Below are positions 24,363-34,140 of a stretch of DNA of 64,000 nucleotides, in pieces. This stretch comes from Armatimonadota bacterium (lineage in GTDB: Bacteria > Armatimonadota > Fimbriimonadia > Fimbriimonadales > Fimbriimonadaceae), in the NCBI GenBank assembly GCA_037138755.1, contig JBAXHT010000001.1, positions 963,805 to 1,027,804 on the forward strand, given 5' to 3'. The stretch's first letter is position 1. Each line of letters starts with the position of its first letter. Below the pieces are notes generated by a model. It saw only the letters and a program-made list of their open reading frames with translations. It was not told the DNA's origin and ran no database searches. Position numbers and translations under genes: made by a program.

Positions 24363-26924
24363 ATGACCGCCAAAACGCCCATGCTTCAGCAGTATTTCTC
24401 GGTGAAGTCCGAGAATCCTGGGGTGTTGCTCGCGATGCGAGTAGGCGATTTCTATGAGTTTTACGGAGAAGATGCCGAAATCGCTGCGGCTTCATTGGAA
24501 ATCACTCTCACCGGGCGGGAAGACGGAACCAACGGACGTATCTCTATGGCCGGGGTTCCGTTTCACGCGGTCGAACGTTACCTGGCGAAGCTCCTCCAGA
24601 AAGGCCACAAGGTTGCGATTTGTGATCAGCTGGAAGATCCCAAGTCAGCCAAAGGATTGATCAAGCGAGGGGTCACTCGTGTGATGACGCCCGGAACCGT
24701 TCTCGAAGACTCCCTTCTGGAAGCGGGTCGTAACAACTTCCTTGCGGCGCTCTGCGTGAACGACGGCACGCTCGGCCTCGCGATGCTGGACCCTTCAACG
24801 GGCGAGTTCATGGTCACCGAAATGGTCGGCGGAGAAGCTCAGGAGCGATTGCTTCAGGAACTGGCTCGAGTTCGACCCTCGGAATTGCTCCTAGGAAAGG
24901 ATGCCGATGCATACGGCGAAGTGGCCCGAAATGCGTTAGGCTCAACCACTACCGACTTTGCTCAGCCGCGTTTGGACCAGGCGACCAGAAAGTTGCAAGA
25001 GACGTTTGGAGTTTCTTCACTCAGCGGATTTGGCTGTGCCGATAAGCCCTCTGCGGTGACGGCCGCGTCGATGATTATCGCCTACGCTGAGCGCAACAAA
25101 CTCGATCTCGGTCATCTTCAGGGATTGGCAACTTACTCGGTGGAGGGTTTCATGCGACTCGACCCAGCCACACGACGCTCGCTGGAACTCACTCAGAATC
25201 TTGCCGATGGCTCACGTCGATTTACGCTGCTTGGGGTGTTGGATCAGACTTGTACACCCATGGGGGCACGCCTTCTGCGGCGATGGATCGAGCAACCACT
25301 ACTTGACGTAACAGAGATCAAACGTCGGCACGATGCCGTTGCCCGTTTTCTGGGTTCTTCGATCCACCGAGGCGATTTGCGAGAAGCGCTCAGGGGGCTT
25401 TCGGATATCGAGCGGCTGGTCTCTCGGTGTAGCGCAAACCTCGCCGGTCCCCGAGACCTCGCCGCTCTGAGGACTACTCTTTTGGGTCTGCCAAAGGTTC
25501 TGGCGCCTGCCGAAAAGCTTGGCTTCGGGCGAATCCAAGAACTCATTGAGCAAGTTCAATCCCACGGCGAACTCGCCTCAATTCTCAACAAATCCATCGT
25601 CCCCGAGCCGCCCCACACCGTCCGCGACGGCGGTGTCATTCGCCCCGACTATGACCACGAACTCGACAAACTCCGCGAACTCGGCCGCGATGGCAAGAAC
25701 TTCATCGCCGGACTGGAAGCAGACGAGCGAGAAAAGACCGGGATCAACACTCTCAAAATTGGGTTCAACTCCGTCTTTGGCTACTATATCGAAGTCACTA
25801 AACAGCACACTGCCAAAGTCCCCGCTGAATACATCCGCAAGCAGACGACGGCGAACGCCGAGCGCTACATCACCGCCGAGCTCAAGGACCACGAAGCCCA
25901 AGTCCTCGGTGCGGAAGAAAAGGCCACTGCCCTCGAATCTGATCTCTTCAACAGAATCCGATTACGGGTCGCCGAACATGCGGGCGCGTTGCTCCAAACC
26001 GCTCGCGCCGTCGCCGAAATTGACGTCCTTGCCTCCTACGCCGAAATCGCCTCCCTCCGAGGCTACACAAGACCCGAAATCGTCGAGGAAGACGTTCTCG
26101 AGATTGAGTCAGGTCGCCATCCTGTCGTAGAAGCCAACACCTCCAACTTTGTCCCCAATGACCTCCAGATCGGATCCGAAGAGCCGCGAACCCTTATCAT
26201 CACAGGGCCCAATATGGCGGGAAAGTCGACCTACCTGCGTCAAGCTGCCCTTGTGTGCCTCATGGCACAAATCGGAAGCTATGTACCGGCAAAAAGTGTA
26301 CGAATTGGCATTATCGACCGCATCTTCGCCCGCATCGGAGCCAAGGATGAACTTGCAACCGGACAAAGCACCTTCATGGTCGAAATGGTCGAGTCAGCCA
26401 ACATCCTCAACCACGCGACTGACCGCTCGCTCGTTATCCTGGACGAAGTCGGACGCGGAACCTCAACCTACGACGGCCTCGCCATCGCCTGGGCGATGAT
26501 CGAGCACCTCGTCGAAACCCGAAGCAAAACCCTCTTTGCGACCCACTACCACCAGCTCAACACCATCGCCGAAACCGTCCCGACCGTCAAGAACTTCCGC
26601 GTCAGCGTCGAAGAATTCGGGGACGACATCGTGTGGACTCACCGCGTCCTTCCCGGCGGAGCCGATCGCTCCTACGGAATCCACGTGGCAAGAATGGCCG
26701 GCGTCCCTGGGTCTGTGCTCAGAAGAGCCCAAGATATTCTCAGCGAGCTCGAGCAAGACAAACCTCCTACCCCGGTCGAAACCCAAACCAAGCGCCTCCA
26801 AATGACCCTCTTCGAATTCGAGGCCCCGCCTGTGTTAGAGGCATTAGAGAACCTGGATGTCAACCAACTCACTCCGATTGACGCGTTGCGACTGTTGGAT
26901 GAATGGAAGAAGAAGTTTCTCTAG
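24363..26924 (+). CDS. mutS: DNA mismatch repair protein MutS
   Basis: An 853-residue MutS. The mismatch-recognition domain begins almost at once (TPMLQQYFSVK) and contains the wedge motif GDFYEFY with the Phe that stacks on the mispaired base and its Glu partner. Connector, lever and clamp domains follow. The C-terminal ATPase has Walker A GPNMAGKST, Walker B VILDEVGRGTST and the helix-turn-helix dimer contact. It recognises mismatches as a dimer and calls MutL. The ATG at 24363 matches the family N-terminus and has TACTCT 8 nt before it; ATG 24336 would add nine residues. No mutL is in the window. Confidence 0.97.
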   Translation: MTAKTPMLQQYFSVKSENPGVLLAMRVGDFYEFYGEDAEIAAASLEITLTGREDGTNGRISMAGVPFHAVERYLAKLLQKGHKVAICDQLEDPKSAKGLIKRGVTRVMTPGTVLEDSLLEAGRNNFLAALCVNDGTLGLAMLDPSTGEFMVTEMVGGEAQERLLQELARVRPSELLLGKDADAYGEVARNALGSTTTDFAQPRLDQATRKLQETFGVSSLSGFGCADKPSAVTAASMIIAYAERNKLDLGHLQGLATYSVEGFMRLDPATRRSLELTQNLADGSRRFTLLGVLDQTCTPMGARLLRRWIEQPLLDVTEIKRRHDAVARFLGSSIHRGDLREALRGLSDIERLVSRCSANLAGPRDLAALRTTLLGLPKVLAPAEKLGFGRIQELIEQVQSHGELASILNKSIVPEPPHTVRDGGVIRPDYDHELDKLRELGRDGKNFIAGLEADEREKTGINTLKIGFNSVFGYYIEVTKQHTAKVPAEYIRKQTTANAERYITAELKDHEAQVLGAEEKATALESDLFNRIRLRVAEHAGALLQTARAVAEIDVLASYAEIASLRGYTRPEIVEEDVLEIESGRHPVVEANTSNFVPNDLQIGSEEPRTLIITGPNMAGKSTYLRQAALVCLMAQIGSYVPAKSVRIGIIDRIFARIGAKDELATGQSTFMVEMVESANILNHATDRSLVILDEVGRGTSTYDGLAIAWAMIEHLVETRSKTLFATHYHQLNTIAETVPTVKNFRVSVEEFGDDIVWTHRVLPGGADRSYGIHVARMAGVPGSVLRRAQDILSELEQDKPPTPVETQTKRLQMTLFEFEAPPVLEALENLDVNQLTPIDALRLLDEWKKKFL

Positions 26925-26933
26925 CCGGGGGCG

Positions 26934-26939
26934 TATAAT
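26934..26939 (+). promoter_or_regulatory. TATAAT -10 box before an MFS gene
   Basis: Perfect TATAAT, 6 nt before the GTG at 26946 and only 9 nt after the mutS stop. Transcription should begin at the start codon itself. This is one of the two best examples of the leaderless pattern in the window. Confidence 0.6.
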
Positions 26940-26945
26940 CTCCGC

Positions 26946-28196
26946 GTGACGTCAACGCCGACGACCGAAGAATTTGGCAAGCAAAAGAAGCTTGGCTTCC
27001 TTGCTGCTTGGTTGGGTTGGGCCTTTGATGGGCTCGATGGGTTCCTGTACACCCTGGTTGCTCTACCGCTCGTGGCTGGCTTGATGAAACTGCCGGGCAC
27101 GGACCAAGCCGTCAAGGATAAGGCGGCACTTATTCAAGCTGTTTTCTTGGTTGGCTGGGCCCTTGGCGGAGCCGTTTTCGGACGCATCGGTGACGCCCTG
27201 GGCCGGACCAAGACGCTCAATCTCACAATCATTTTCTATGCCTGCTTCACTGGGCTTTGCTACTTCGCAACCGAATGGTGGCACCTTCTCATTTTCCGTT
27301 TCCTAGCCGCTCTAGGAATCGGCGGGGAATGGGCGGCTGGCGCGGCTCTAGTTGGGGAAACCGTTCCCCAACGACTTCGGCACTGGGCGAGCGCTCTGCT
27401 CCAAAGCGGATACATGTTCGGAATGATTCTCGCCGCTCTCACAGTCCGGAGTCTTGCTGGCGTCGAATACAAGAACATCTTCTTGATTGGTGTCCTGCCC
27501 GCGCTCGTCACCCTTTGGATTCGAAAAGCTGTCCCAGAACCGGAGGAGTGGCTGGAGAACAAGTCGAAGCAAGTGATGCCCAAGGTCTCTGAGCTCTTCG
27601 GAAAAGCAGTCCTGCCGACTACTCTCAAAGTGCTGGCGATGTCCACAATTACGCTCCTAGGTGCCTGGACCATTCTCTACTTCGGACCAGGAATGATCCG
27701 AACCCACGTCGAGAATAAGGGACTTCCGAAGGCAGAATTGGACTACATCGTCGTCAACGGAACGATCCTCTTCACGCTCGTGAACATTGCCGGAAACTTC
27801 TTCATGGCTTTCGTGACTCAAAAGGTCGGCTACCGAAAGGGGTTCATTTTCGCTCTCTCTGCCGCCTTGTTTGTGTTCATCTACGGCTTCTCTCAAGAGC
27901 GGAGCCTAGCGGCTTCTCAGATGTGGATCTCGGCTGCGGCGTTCTTCGGACTCGGAGTTTTTGGAGCTTTCCCGCTCTACTTCCCGATGCTCTTCCCGAC
28001 GCTACTCCGAACGACCGGAGCTGGGTTTTGCTACAACGCCGGACGATTGATCACCGCAGCCGGAACCTTTTCCGCCGCATCGCTCATCCCGCGAGAAACG
28101 TTTTACTACGCAGGGTTCTTGTACATCCCGGCGATCATTCTCGCGTTCTTCATGCCCGAACGAAGAGTGGCTCAGGATAATGTGGTTTCTGCTTAA
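26946..28196 (+). CDS. MFS transporter, sugar/organic acid proton symporter type
   Basis: A 416-residue, twelve-helix major facilitator transporter. Signatures include AWLGWAFDGLDGFLYT in helix 1, the loop 2-3 motif GRIGDALGRTKTL, and RFLAALGIGGEWAAGAALVGE in helix 4, which is typical of the aromatic acid/sialate/metabolite symporter group. It imports a small solute with protons; the substrate is not predictable. The GTG start has no Shine-Dalgarno but has TATAAT 6 nt before it. Its stop shares the palindrome TTAA with the convergent metallophosphoesterase gene. Confidence 0.92.
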   Translation: MTSTPTTEEFGKQKKLGFLAAWLGWAFDGLDGFLYTLVALPLVAGLMKLPGTDQAVKDKAALIQAVFLVGWALGGAVFGRIGDALGRTKTLNLTIIFYACFTGLCYFATEWWHLLIFRFLAALGIGGEWAAGAALVGETVPQRLRHWASALLQSGYMFGMILAALTVRSLAGVEYKNIFLIGVLPALVTLWIRKAVPEPEEWLENKSKQVMPKVSELFGKAVLPTTLKVLAMSTITLLGAWTILYFGPGMIRTHVENKGLPKAELDYIVVNGTILFTLVNIAGNFFMAFVTQKVGYRKGFIFALSAALFVFIYGFSQERSLAASQMWISAAAFFGLGVFGAFPLYFPMLFPTLLRTTGAGFCYNAGRLITAAGTFSAASLIPRETFYYAGFLYIPAIILAFFMPERRVAQDNVVSA

Positions 28197-29014
28197 ACCG
28201 TTTTGAGCGTGAGCACGGCTACTTGTGGAGGACAAAGGAACCGCGACGGCGGGCCCGTAGTGCCGACCCCGCGTGTCACAAACACTGGAGTCGAAGCCTC
28301 AGGGTAAAAGCCGTCCCGATACCGATCCCCGTTTCGCGATGTCATTGGGGTGAGATTGAACGGGAACCTAAACTGTCCGCCATGCGAGTGCCCGCTGAGT
28401 TGTAGTAACGCGGCTCCGACTGGGATCTGATCCACTAAATCTGGCTCATGCCAAAGAGCAATTGTTGGCTCGTCCGAGGCATTTAGAAACGCCTTTGCCA
28501 CGTTGGCATGACCCGCGTTGAATGAGTCAATTCCCACCCAGCAGATGCCATCGTGGGTCCAATTCTCGTTCCTCAGGAGCTTTATGTTGAGTTCATCAAA
28601 GATGATCCGCAGAATCTCCGGAGACCCCTTTCGGTAGTCATGATTCCCAGGAACGGCAACGACATTGCCGTTCATCATGAGCAGCGGCTCCAAAACCTCT
28701 CCGAGCTTTGCCGGAGAGGAGGTGTCCCAATAGGAAACATAATCTCCAACTAGAGCCACCATGTCCGGCGATTCATCCAAAGCCAGATCAATCGCCTGCT
28801 GAGCCAGGTCGATGGACCACAGATGCCCGATATGAAAATCGGCCAGAACGGCAATCCGGTACCCATCCAGCCGTTCGGGTAGGCCAGGCAGCGGACAATC
28901 AAACCTTTCGACTCCGATTCGCTTTGATTCAACAAGTGCGCCGTAGATCAGAGCCGCACTGCCAAGTGCCGAAAATCCAGTGGCCGCAACTGCAAGTAGC
29001 TTCTTATTGTTCAT
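28193..29014 (-). CDS. Membrane-anchored metallophosphoesterase
   Basis: A 273-residue calcineurin-like phosphoesterase with one N-terminal transmembrane helix (about 5-26). The dimetal site is complete: Asp59-x-His61 (LADFHIGH), Asp91 (GDYVSYW), Asn124-His125 (GNHDYR), His189 (LWHEPD), and His209/His211 (SGHSHGGQ). By family it hydrolyses a phosphoester or pyrophosphate; the YkoQ/LpxG-like layout suggests a lipid-linked substrate at the membrane. The start overlaps the upstream gene by 4 nt, so it is co-translated with the homocysteine methyltransferase/MTHFR gene. Confidence 0.9.
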   Translation of the reverse strand: MNNKKLLAVAATGFSALGSAALIYGALVESKRIGVERFDCPLPGLPERLDGYRIAVLADFHIGHLWSIDLAQQAIDLALDESPDMVALVGDYVSYWDTSSPAKLGEVLEPLLMMNGNVVAVPGNHDYRKGSPEILRIIFDELNIKLLRNENWTHDGICWVGIDSFNAGHANVAKAFLNASDEPTIALWHEPDLVDQIPVGAALLQLSGHSHGGQFRFPFNLTPMTSRNGDRYRDGFYPEASTPVFVTRGVGTTGPPSRFLCPPQVAVLTLKTV

Positions 29015-30813
29015 CGGACCACTTCCATGACTCTAGCCGCAATATCGGCGTTTCCGAATGGTGGCATCAGGTAGATACCTTGTGCCCCCTTCACCTCTCG
29101 GCAAAGCTGTCTGGCGTCTTCGATGCCGATTTCGAGGGCAACCTCGTCGGATTCCGCGGCCGCGATCCTCGCGCGCAACGTTTCGGGAATCGAAATTCCG
29201 GGCACCTCGTTGTGCATAAACTCGGCATGACGGGCCGAGCGGAGCGGCAAAACGCCAACCAAAACCGCAACTCCTAGCCGTTGACAAATCTCCATCGACC
29301 TCAGAGCATCGCTGGCGTCAAATACCGGCTGTGTGTAGATGAGGGTTGCCCCAGCGGCAACCTTTCGCGCCAAGCGATCATCCTCCAAAGCTTGGTCAAT
29401 CGCGCAAGGGTTGTAGGCCGCACAGATCGTAAATGCCGTCTTCATCCCAACTGAATAACCCGCTAAATCCACACCTTCGTTGAACCGTGACATGATTCGG
29501 CAGAGCCCAATCGCGTCGATGTCAAAAACGCTCGTCGCCGAAGGGTAATCGCCAATATTGGCTGGATCACCCGTCACCGCCAGGATGTTCCGAATCCCCA
29601 AAGCGTGTGCGCCCAATAAATCGCTTTGCACTGCCAACAGGTTACGGTCACGGCAGCTAAAATGCATCGTTGCTTCAATCTCTGCCTCGGTTTGGATCAA
29701 TGTACAAACCGCCGTAGGGTTCATCCTAAGCCGCGCGCGGGCCCCGTCCGAGATGTTGATCACGTCACATCCCGCTTCTTTCAGCTTCTTGGCTCCAGCG
29801 ATTAGCTTCTGAATTCGGAGTCCGCGGGGCACATCCATCTCGATTGCGACAACAAATTTTCCGTCGGCAATCTTGGATGAGAGCGAGCTTGGAGATGCCT
29901 GGATCAGCTCCTCTTTCTCCTTCTCGGAGCGGGTCACCACGGTTCGCGGCTTGACCTTGATTCCCTTGTCGAGCACGTCGCGCATGGCGCGAATATGCGC
30001 CGGAGTCGTACCACAACACCCGCCAATGACCCTAGCGCCTTCTTCCACTAACCGAGCCGTTGCCTTGGCAAAATATTCGGGTGACGTATCGTAGGTGATT
30101 TCTCCTTTGACCAGCTGTGGTAGGCCCGGAGTTGGGAACGCAATGATCGGAAGTTCAGTCTCCTCGGCCATCATTCGCACCAGATCGAGCATTCGCTGGG
30201 GCCCAACGATGCAGTTCGCGCCAACTGCGACAGCCCCGCTAGCGCTCATCTCGCGAGCACAGCGCGAAGGCAGGCCCTCGGCTAACATTTCTCCATCCTC
30301 GATGAATGCCTTGCTGACGAACACGGGCAGGTCAGAAACTGCTCGAATGGCTGCGACAGCAATCTCGATTTCTCCGAGGTCTACGAATGATTCCAGGAAG
30401 AATCCATCGACTCCGCCCGCAACGAGGCCGTTAGCAATTTCGGTGAACGCCTCAGTGGCAACCTCCTGCTCGATATGTCCGAAAGGTGCCAATGGCTTTC
30501 CGCAAGGCCCCACTGCTCCCAGAACAAATCGATCTCCTGCTGCTTTCCTGGCGATCTCGGCTCCCTTTTGATTGAGCTCGAAGATGCTTACACCACGTCC
30601 CTCAAGCTTGAACGGGTTCGAACAGAACGTGTTCGTTTCGATGAAGTCAGCACCAGCTAAGATGTATTCCTGATGAACCGCTAGAACCAATTCAGGCGAT
30701 TCAATATTTGCCAAATCGTAGGGTTGCTTCTTAAAGCCTCTTTCGGCGAGCAAGGTGCCGTTTGCTCCGTCGCCAAGTAGCACGCGAGAGGACAGAGCTT
30801 CGAGAAGGGTCAC
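29011..30813 (-). CDS. Bifunctional homocysteine S-methyltransferase / methylenetetrahydrofolate reductase
   Basis: A 600-residue two-domain enzyme. The N-terminal domain (about 1-285) is a zinc homocysteine methyltransferase with ligands Cys201 (GANCIVG) and Cys266-Cys267 (IGGCCGTTP). The C-terminal domain (about 317-600) is a MetF-type flavin reductase barrel with AVTGDPANIGDYP. It should make 5-methyl-THF and methylate homocysteine to methionine. Such fusions are known in Firmicutes and others. The GTG start has TAACCT 6 nt upstream and no SAM riboswitch is visible. The phosphoesterase gene follows with a 4-nt overlap. Confidence 0.93.
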   Translation of the reverse strand: MTLLEALSSRVLLGDGANGTLLAERGFKKQPYDLANIESPELVLAVHQEYILAGADFIETNTFCSNPFKLEGRGVSIFELNQKGAEIARKAAGDRFVLGAVGPCGKPLAPFGHIEQEVATEAFTEIANGLVAGGVDGFFLESFVDLGEIEIAVAAIRAVSDLPVFVSKAFIEDGEMLAEGLPSRCAREMSASGAVAVGANCIVGPQRMLDLVRMMAEETELPIIAFPTPGLPQLVKGEITYDTSPEYFAKATARLVEEGARVIGGCCGTTPAHIRAMRDVLDKGIKVKPRTVVTRSEKEKEELIQASPSSLSSKIADGKFVVAIEMDVPRGLRIQKLIAGAKKLKEAGCDVINISDGARARLRMNPTAVCTLIQTEAEIEATMHFSCRDRNLLAVQSDLLGAHALGIRNILAVTGDPANIGDYPSATSVFDIDAIGLCRIMSRFNEGVDLAGYSVGMKTAFTICAAYNPCAIDQALEDDRLARKVAAGATLIYTQPVFDASDALRSMEICQRLGVAVLVGVLPLRSARHAEFMHNEVPGISIPETLRARIAAAESDEVALEIGIEDARQLCREVKGAQGIYLMPPFGNADIAARVMEVVR

Positions 30814-30819
30814 CTCATT

Positions 30820-30825
30820 AGGTTA
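30820..30825 (-). promoter_or_regulatory. TANNNT -10 box before the homocysteine methyltransferase gene
   Basis: TAACCT on the minus strand, 6 nt before the GTG at 30813; a leaderless transcript is predicted. Confidence 0.45.
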
Positions 30826-30872
30826 CCAGGGCAGGTTTTGGCACGGTTCTTGAGGTTGGTTCACATCAGACT

Positions 30873-31883
30873 ATGAATCAACCTACCGTCTCTGTGGTGA
30901 TCCCGGTGTTCAACCGTTTTGAACTGCTCAAGGAAACAGTTGATTCAATATTGAGTCAGACGTATCGTGACTTTGAACTGCTGCTTGTCGACGACTTCTC
31001 GACAGACGGAACCCGAGAGCGGCTAGCAGAACTCCTCGATGATCGAATTGTCTTCAGTCCCAACCCAAAGAATATGGGTGCAGGGGCTACTCGAAACCGG
31101 GGTATCGACCTCGCAAAAGGCCAGTTCATCGCACTCACGGATCAAGATGACTTGTGGCACCCGACGAAGCTCGAAGAGCAAGTTGAAGCTATGCAGGCAG
31201 ACAAGGACGTTGTGCTGGTTGGCACCCATGCTCAGGCGTTTTCCATCGTTGATGGCGGTAGAACGGATGGAGACACTTTTGCTCACCCTGCCGACGATCA
31301 GAGTATCCGGGAGTTCTTCTTCTACAGCTCGCCGTTTGTTTCGTCAACCGTTCTTGTTCGAGGTGACGTGCTTCGAAGCCACAGTCTAAGATTCCGAACT
31401 GACATGGGCAAGTCGAGCTGCGAGGATTATGACCTCTGGCGGCGAATCTCTGGGTATGGCAAGGTGGCGAACATTCCTAAAGTCTTGCTCGACTATCGCG
31501 AGCATGCGACCCAACAGTCTCGGCTTGGAGTCGATGATATGTGCCACTACGCCAACGTGGTCCGGAAGGACGTGCTTGAGTCGGCGGGCATTCAGCTCAC
31601 AGAGCGACAGTTTGGTGCCCTGGAGAGGATGGGTCGGTTTGACGCTTTCCGTCCAGACGAACTCAGGATCGGAGCGAGTACGACTCGCATCTTGCTCAAG
31701 TCTCGGAAGTACGGTGCGGGAGTCCATCGGGAGATGTTTGTTGGAACGCTTTGTCGAACCAAGACCCGAGCCACGCGAAAGCTTCGAGCATTCTGTGCGA
31801 GTCGAGCACATATCTCGATTAGTCTTGGAATGCTCGCGCTCTATATCAAGCGGCTTTCAGATTTCACTCCGATTGAGCTTTGA
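30873..31883 (+). CDS. Glycosyltransferase family 2
   Basis: A 336-residue GT-A glycosyltransferase. The N-terminal nucleotide-sugar fold reads VSVVIPVFNRFELLKETVDS and VDDFSTDGT, with LTDQDDLWHPTKLEEQ around residues 88-103 supplying the metal-binding acidic motif. A helical C-terminal part may touch the membrane (SISLGMLALYIKRL). It probably adds a sugar to a surface glycan but is far from the main polysaccharide cluster. Its tail overlaps the convergent gene by 20 nt. No Shine-Dalgarno or clear TANNNT box precedes the ATG. Confidence 0.9.
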   Translation: MNQPTVSVVIPVFNRFELLKETVDSILSQTYRDFELLLVDDFSTDGTRERLAELLDDRIVFSPNPKNMGAGATRNRGIDLAKGQFIALTDQDDLWHPTKLEEQVEAMQADKDVVLVGTHAQAFSIVDGGRTDGDTFAHPADDQSIREFFFYSSPFVSSTVLVRGDVLRSHSLRFRTDMGKSSCEDYDLWRRISGYGKVANIPKVLLDYREHATQQSRLGVDDMCHYANVVRKDVLESAGIQLTERQFGALERMGRFDAFRPDELRIGASTTRILLKSRKYGAGVHREMFVGTLCRTKTRATRKLRAFCASRAHISISLGMLALYIKRLSDFTPIEL

Positions 31884-34140
31884 ACGCGCTGAGGACGTCG
31901 ACATAGTCGTCTGTCCAGGGCTTGACTGATTCAGGAATGTCGATCTCGTTCCAGTCGATTCCGGGCCTCACTTTTCCAAGGTTCAGTTCCGGGTGACCGA
32001 CGGTGTTTCCGTTCGAAAGTTTCTGGAGGACGCTGCGATCTTTGGTAAGCAGGAGCCAGTGAGATTGGGTCTTGCCGTCCGCTTTCTCTTCTGAATTCTC
32101 TGCGTCCATGTTGCTAAATGTTTCGAGACCAGCTGAGCGAGCCGTCAAGGCAACAACTGGGGCGAGTTCGAGGTAGCGATTGGAGATGTGCATTGCGAGC
32201 ACGCCGCCAGGAGCCAGCTTTTTCGCATACATCTCAATCGCCTCCGCTGTCAGCAGGTGGGTCGGGATGGCATCGGAGCTGAAGGCATCAAGCACCAGGA
32301 GCCCGTAGTTTCCGTCTGGCTCCTTGGCCAAGGTTAGACGGGCGTCGCCAAGGACGTAGTTCATTCTTGCCTGGGACTGTTTGAGAAACGTGAACAGCCC
32401 GCTGTCACGGGCGATGTAAAGGACGGTCGGGTCAATCTCGAAGTAGGTGAACTCTTGATCGGGGCGGCCGTAGACGGCGAGCGACCCGACGCCGAGGCCG
32501 ACGAGGCCAACTCGGTGGACGTCTAGGATAAAATTCGGCGAGTTGAAGATTGAGCCGATGGGGCCGGTTGGATAGTAGTAGGTGAGTGGCAAAGCCTGCT
32601 TGGTGGGATCAAGCGACTGGCGACCGTGGATCGTGTTTCCGTGCATTAGCTGGCGGTAGCCCTGACCGTCTACAACTCGGTGAACGCCGAAGAATGAGCG
32701 ATGGGTAGCGAGCACTTTGCCGGTCGAGGCGATGCCGAGAGCGATCGAGCCGAAGAAGAGTGCGAGCATGCCGAAGGCGTAAACCTTGGTGCGCTCGACA
32801 AGAGCGAACACGGCAACGAGTGGGACTCCGAGTGCGATTCCGGATCGGAGGTTTGGCTGAAGATCGGTTCCGATGTAGCGGACCGCCGCCATCCAGGCGA
32901 AGCTGACGACAACAAGGATTCCGGTGAGCTGGAGCTGCTTGTTAAACACCTTCGTTGGTGGTCTGAAAAGCAAGATCAGACACATCACCAGTGGGTACTC
33001 GAAGAAGGTCGGAAAGATCATCGGGGCGATGATCGAGTTGAAGAAACCACCGAGGGCGCCGCCGATTGAGAGGCAGAGGTAGAACTGAGTGAGATTCCCT
33101 GCGTCCGGACGGTCCTCACTTAGAAGAGCGTGGCAGAACCAGGCGGCGACAAAGAACACGGTGATGTGGAGGAACGCGAGTGGCATCAGCGGCTCGGTGG
33201 CCTCAATGCAAATGGTGAACGCCAGTGGAGTGACCAGGAGCGGCAGGATTCGAGCGAGCTGGGTCGCTGTGACGAACCGCTTTGAGGCGAAGGCAAAGAT
33301 AAAGCTGAGTAGGTAGGCGGCGAGCGGTACGACCCAGATGAGCGGAATCGGCGCGATATTGCTGGAGATCGTGTTCGTGACTCCGAGGAGGAGCGACGAG
33401 GGCGCAGCGGCGATGAGGATCCAGCGGAGAAGACGATTTCGGTCGAGTTTCTCGACTGGCTTTACTTCCTCTTGGGGCTGGATTCGGACAAAAAGTCCGG
33501 CCACGATCATGGCAACCATCATGACGATGAATCCGAGGCGGAAGAGGTTTGCTTGTTCGCCGAGTTTGAAGTGGCGCTCGATATAGAACGGGTAGGCGAA
33601 GAGGCCGACCATTGAGCCGACATTGCTGATTGCGTAGAGGAAATAGGGGTCTTTGGCGGCGGGGTCGGCGGTAGTGGCAAACCAGCGTTGCAGGGTTGGC
33701 GACCCTGCGGAGATGGTGAAGTAGCTGAGGCCAACCGTCGTCGCGAGCATTAGGAAGACGAGCAGCGGCGGGTAGCCGGTGGTCGCGTTCTCGGGGACCT
33801 TGACGGCAAAAGGCAGGGTGAGCACGGCTCCGATCAGGAGGAGAAAATGAAAGAATCTTTGGCGGGTCGGGTCGAGCAGGCGGTTACTGTAGTGCGCGTA
33901 AGCGTAGCCGCCGAGAAGAGCTACCTGGAAGAAGAGCATCGCGCTGGTCCAGACCGCTGGCGATCCCCCGAAGGTGGGGAGTAACAACTTTGCCGCCATC
34001 GGCTGGATGAGAAACAGCAATGCGGAGCCAATAAAGATGGCAATGCTGTAAACCGTCCGCGCGAAAGTCACGGGATATTGTAGCTTTTCGGTGCTGTCTT
34101 GCTGTTTTTGGCTCTGGGTTGGGAAAGAACTGCGACGCAT
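31864..34140 (-). CDS. Fused MFS-like transporter / spermidine-synthase-like protein
   Basis: A 758-residue membrane protein. The first 500 residues hold about fourteen hydrophobic helices (starting SIAIFIGSALLFLIQPMAAK). The C-terminal part (about 530-750) is a spermidine-synthase-like Rossmann fold with VGLVGLGVGSLAVYG, YFEIDPTVL, YVLGDARLTL and LLVLDAFSSDAIP. Proteins of this make-up are common but not assigned a firm reaction; aminopropyl transfer or a related aminoalkyl transfer across the membrane is the guess. An 11-G tract lies about 105 nt upstream of its start. No polyamine genes are nearby. Confidence 0.87.
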   Translation of the reverse strand: MRRSSFPTQSQKQQDSTEKLQYPVTFARTVYSIAIFIGSALLFLIQPMAAKLLLPTFGGSPAVWTSAMLFFQVALLGGYAYAHYSNRLLDPTRQRFFHFLLLIGAVLTLPFAVKVPENATTGYPPLLVFLMLATTVGLSYFTISAGSPTLQRWFATTADPAAKDPYFLYAISNVGSMVGLFAYPFYIERHFKLGEQANLFRLGFIVMMVAMIVAGLFVRIQPQEEVKPVEKLDRNRLLRWILIAAAPSSLLLGVTNTISSNIAPIPLIWVVPLAAYLLSFIFAFASKRFVTATQLARILPLLVTPLAFTICIEATEPLMPLAFLHITVFFVAAWFCHALLSEDRPDAGNLTQFYLCLSIGGALGGFFNSIIAPMIFPTFFEYPLVMCLILLFRPPTKVFNKQLQLTGILVVVSFAWMAAVRYIGTDLQPNLRSGIALGVPLVAVFALVERTKVYAFGMLALFFGSIALGIASTGKVLATHRSFFGVHRVVDGQGYRQLMHGNTIHGRQSLDPTKQALPLTYYYPTGPIGSIFNSPNFILDVHRVGLVGLGVGSLAVYGRPDQEFTYFEIDPTVLYIARDSGLFTFLKQSQARMNYVLGDARLTLAKEPDGNYGLLVLDAFSSDAIPTHLLTAEAIEMYAKKLAPGGVLAMHISNRYLELAPVVALTARSAGLETFSNMDAENSEEKADGKTQSHWLLLTKDRSVLQKLSNGNTVGHPELNLGKVRPGIDWNEIDIPESVKPWTDDYVDVLSAFKAQSE

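Noticed and set aside
25519-26130. A 203-codon plus-strand frame inside mutS
   Set aside because: It is rich in Ser/Pro/Lys as expected from a shifted reading of mutS, and mutS is certain.
30814-30872. A SAM or cobalamin riboswitch before the homocysteine methyltransferase gene
   Set aside because: The gap to the divergent gene is 59 nt, too short for such a riboswitch, and no fitting stems are seen.
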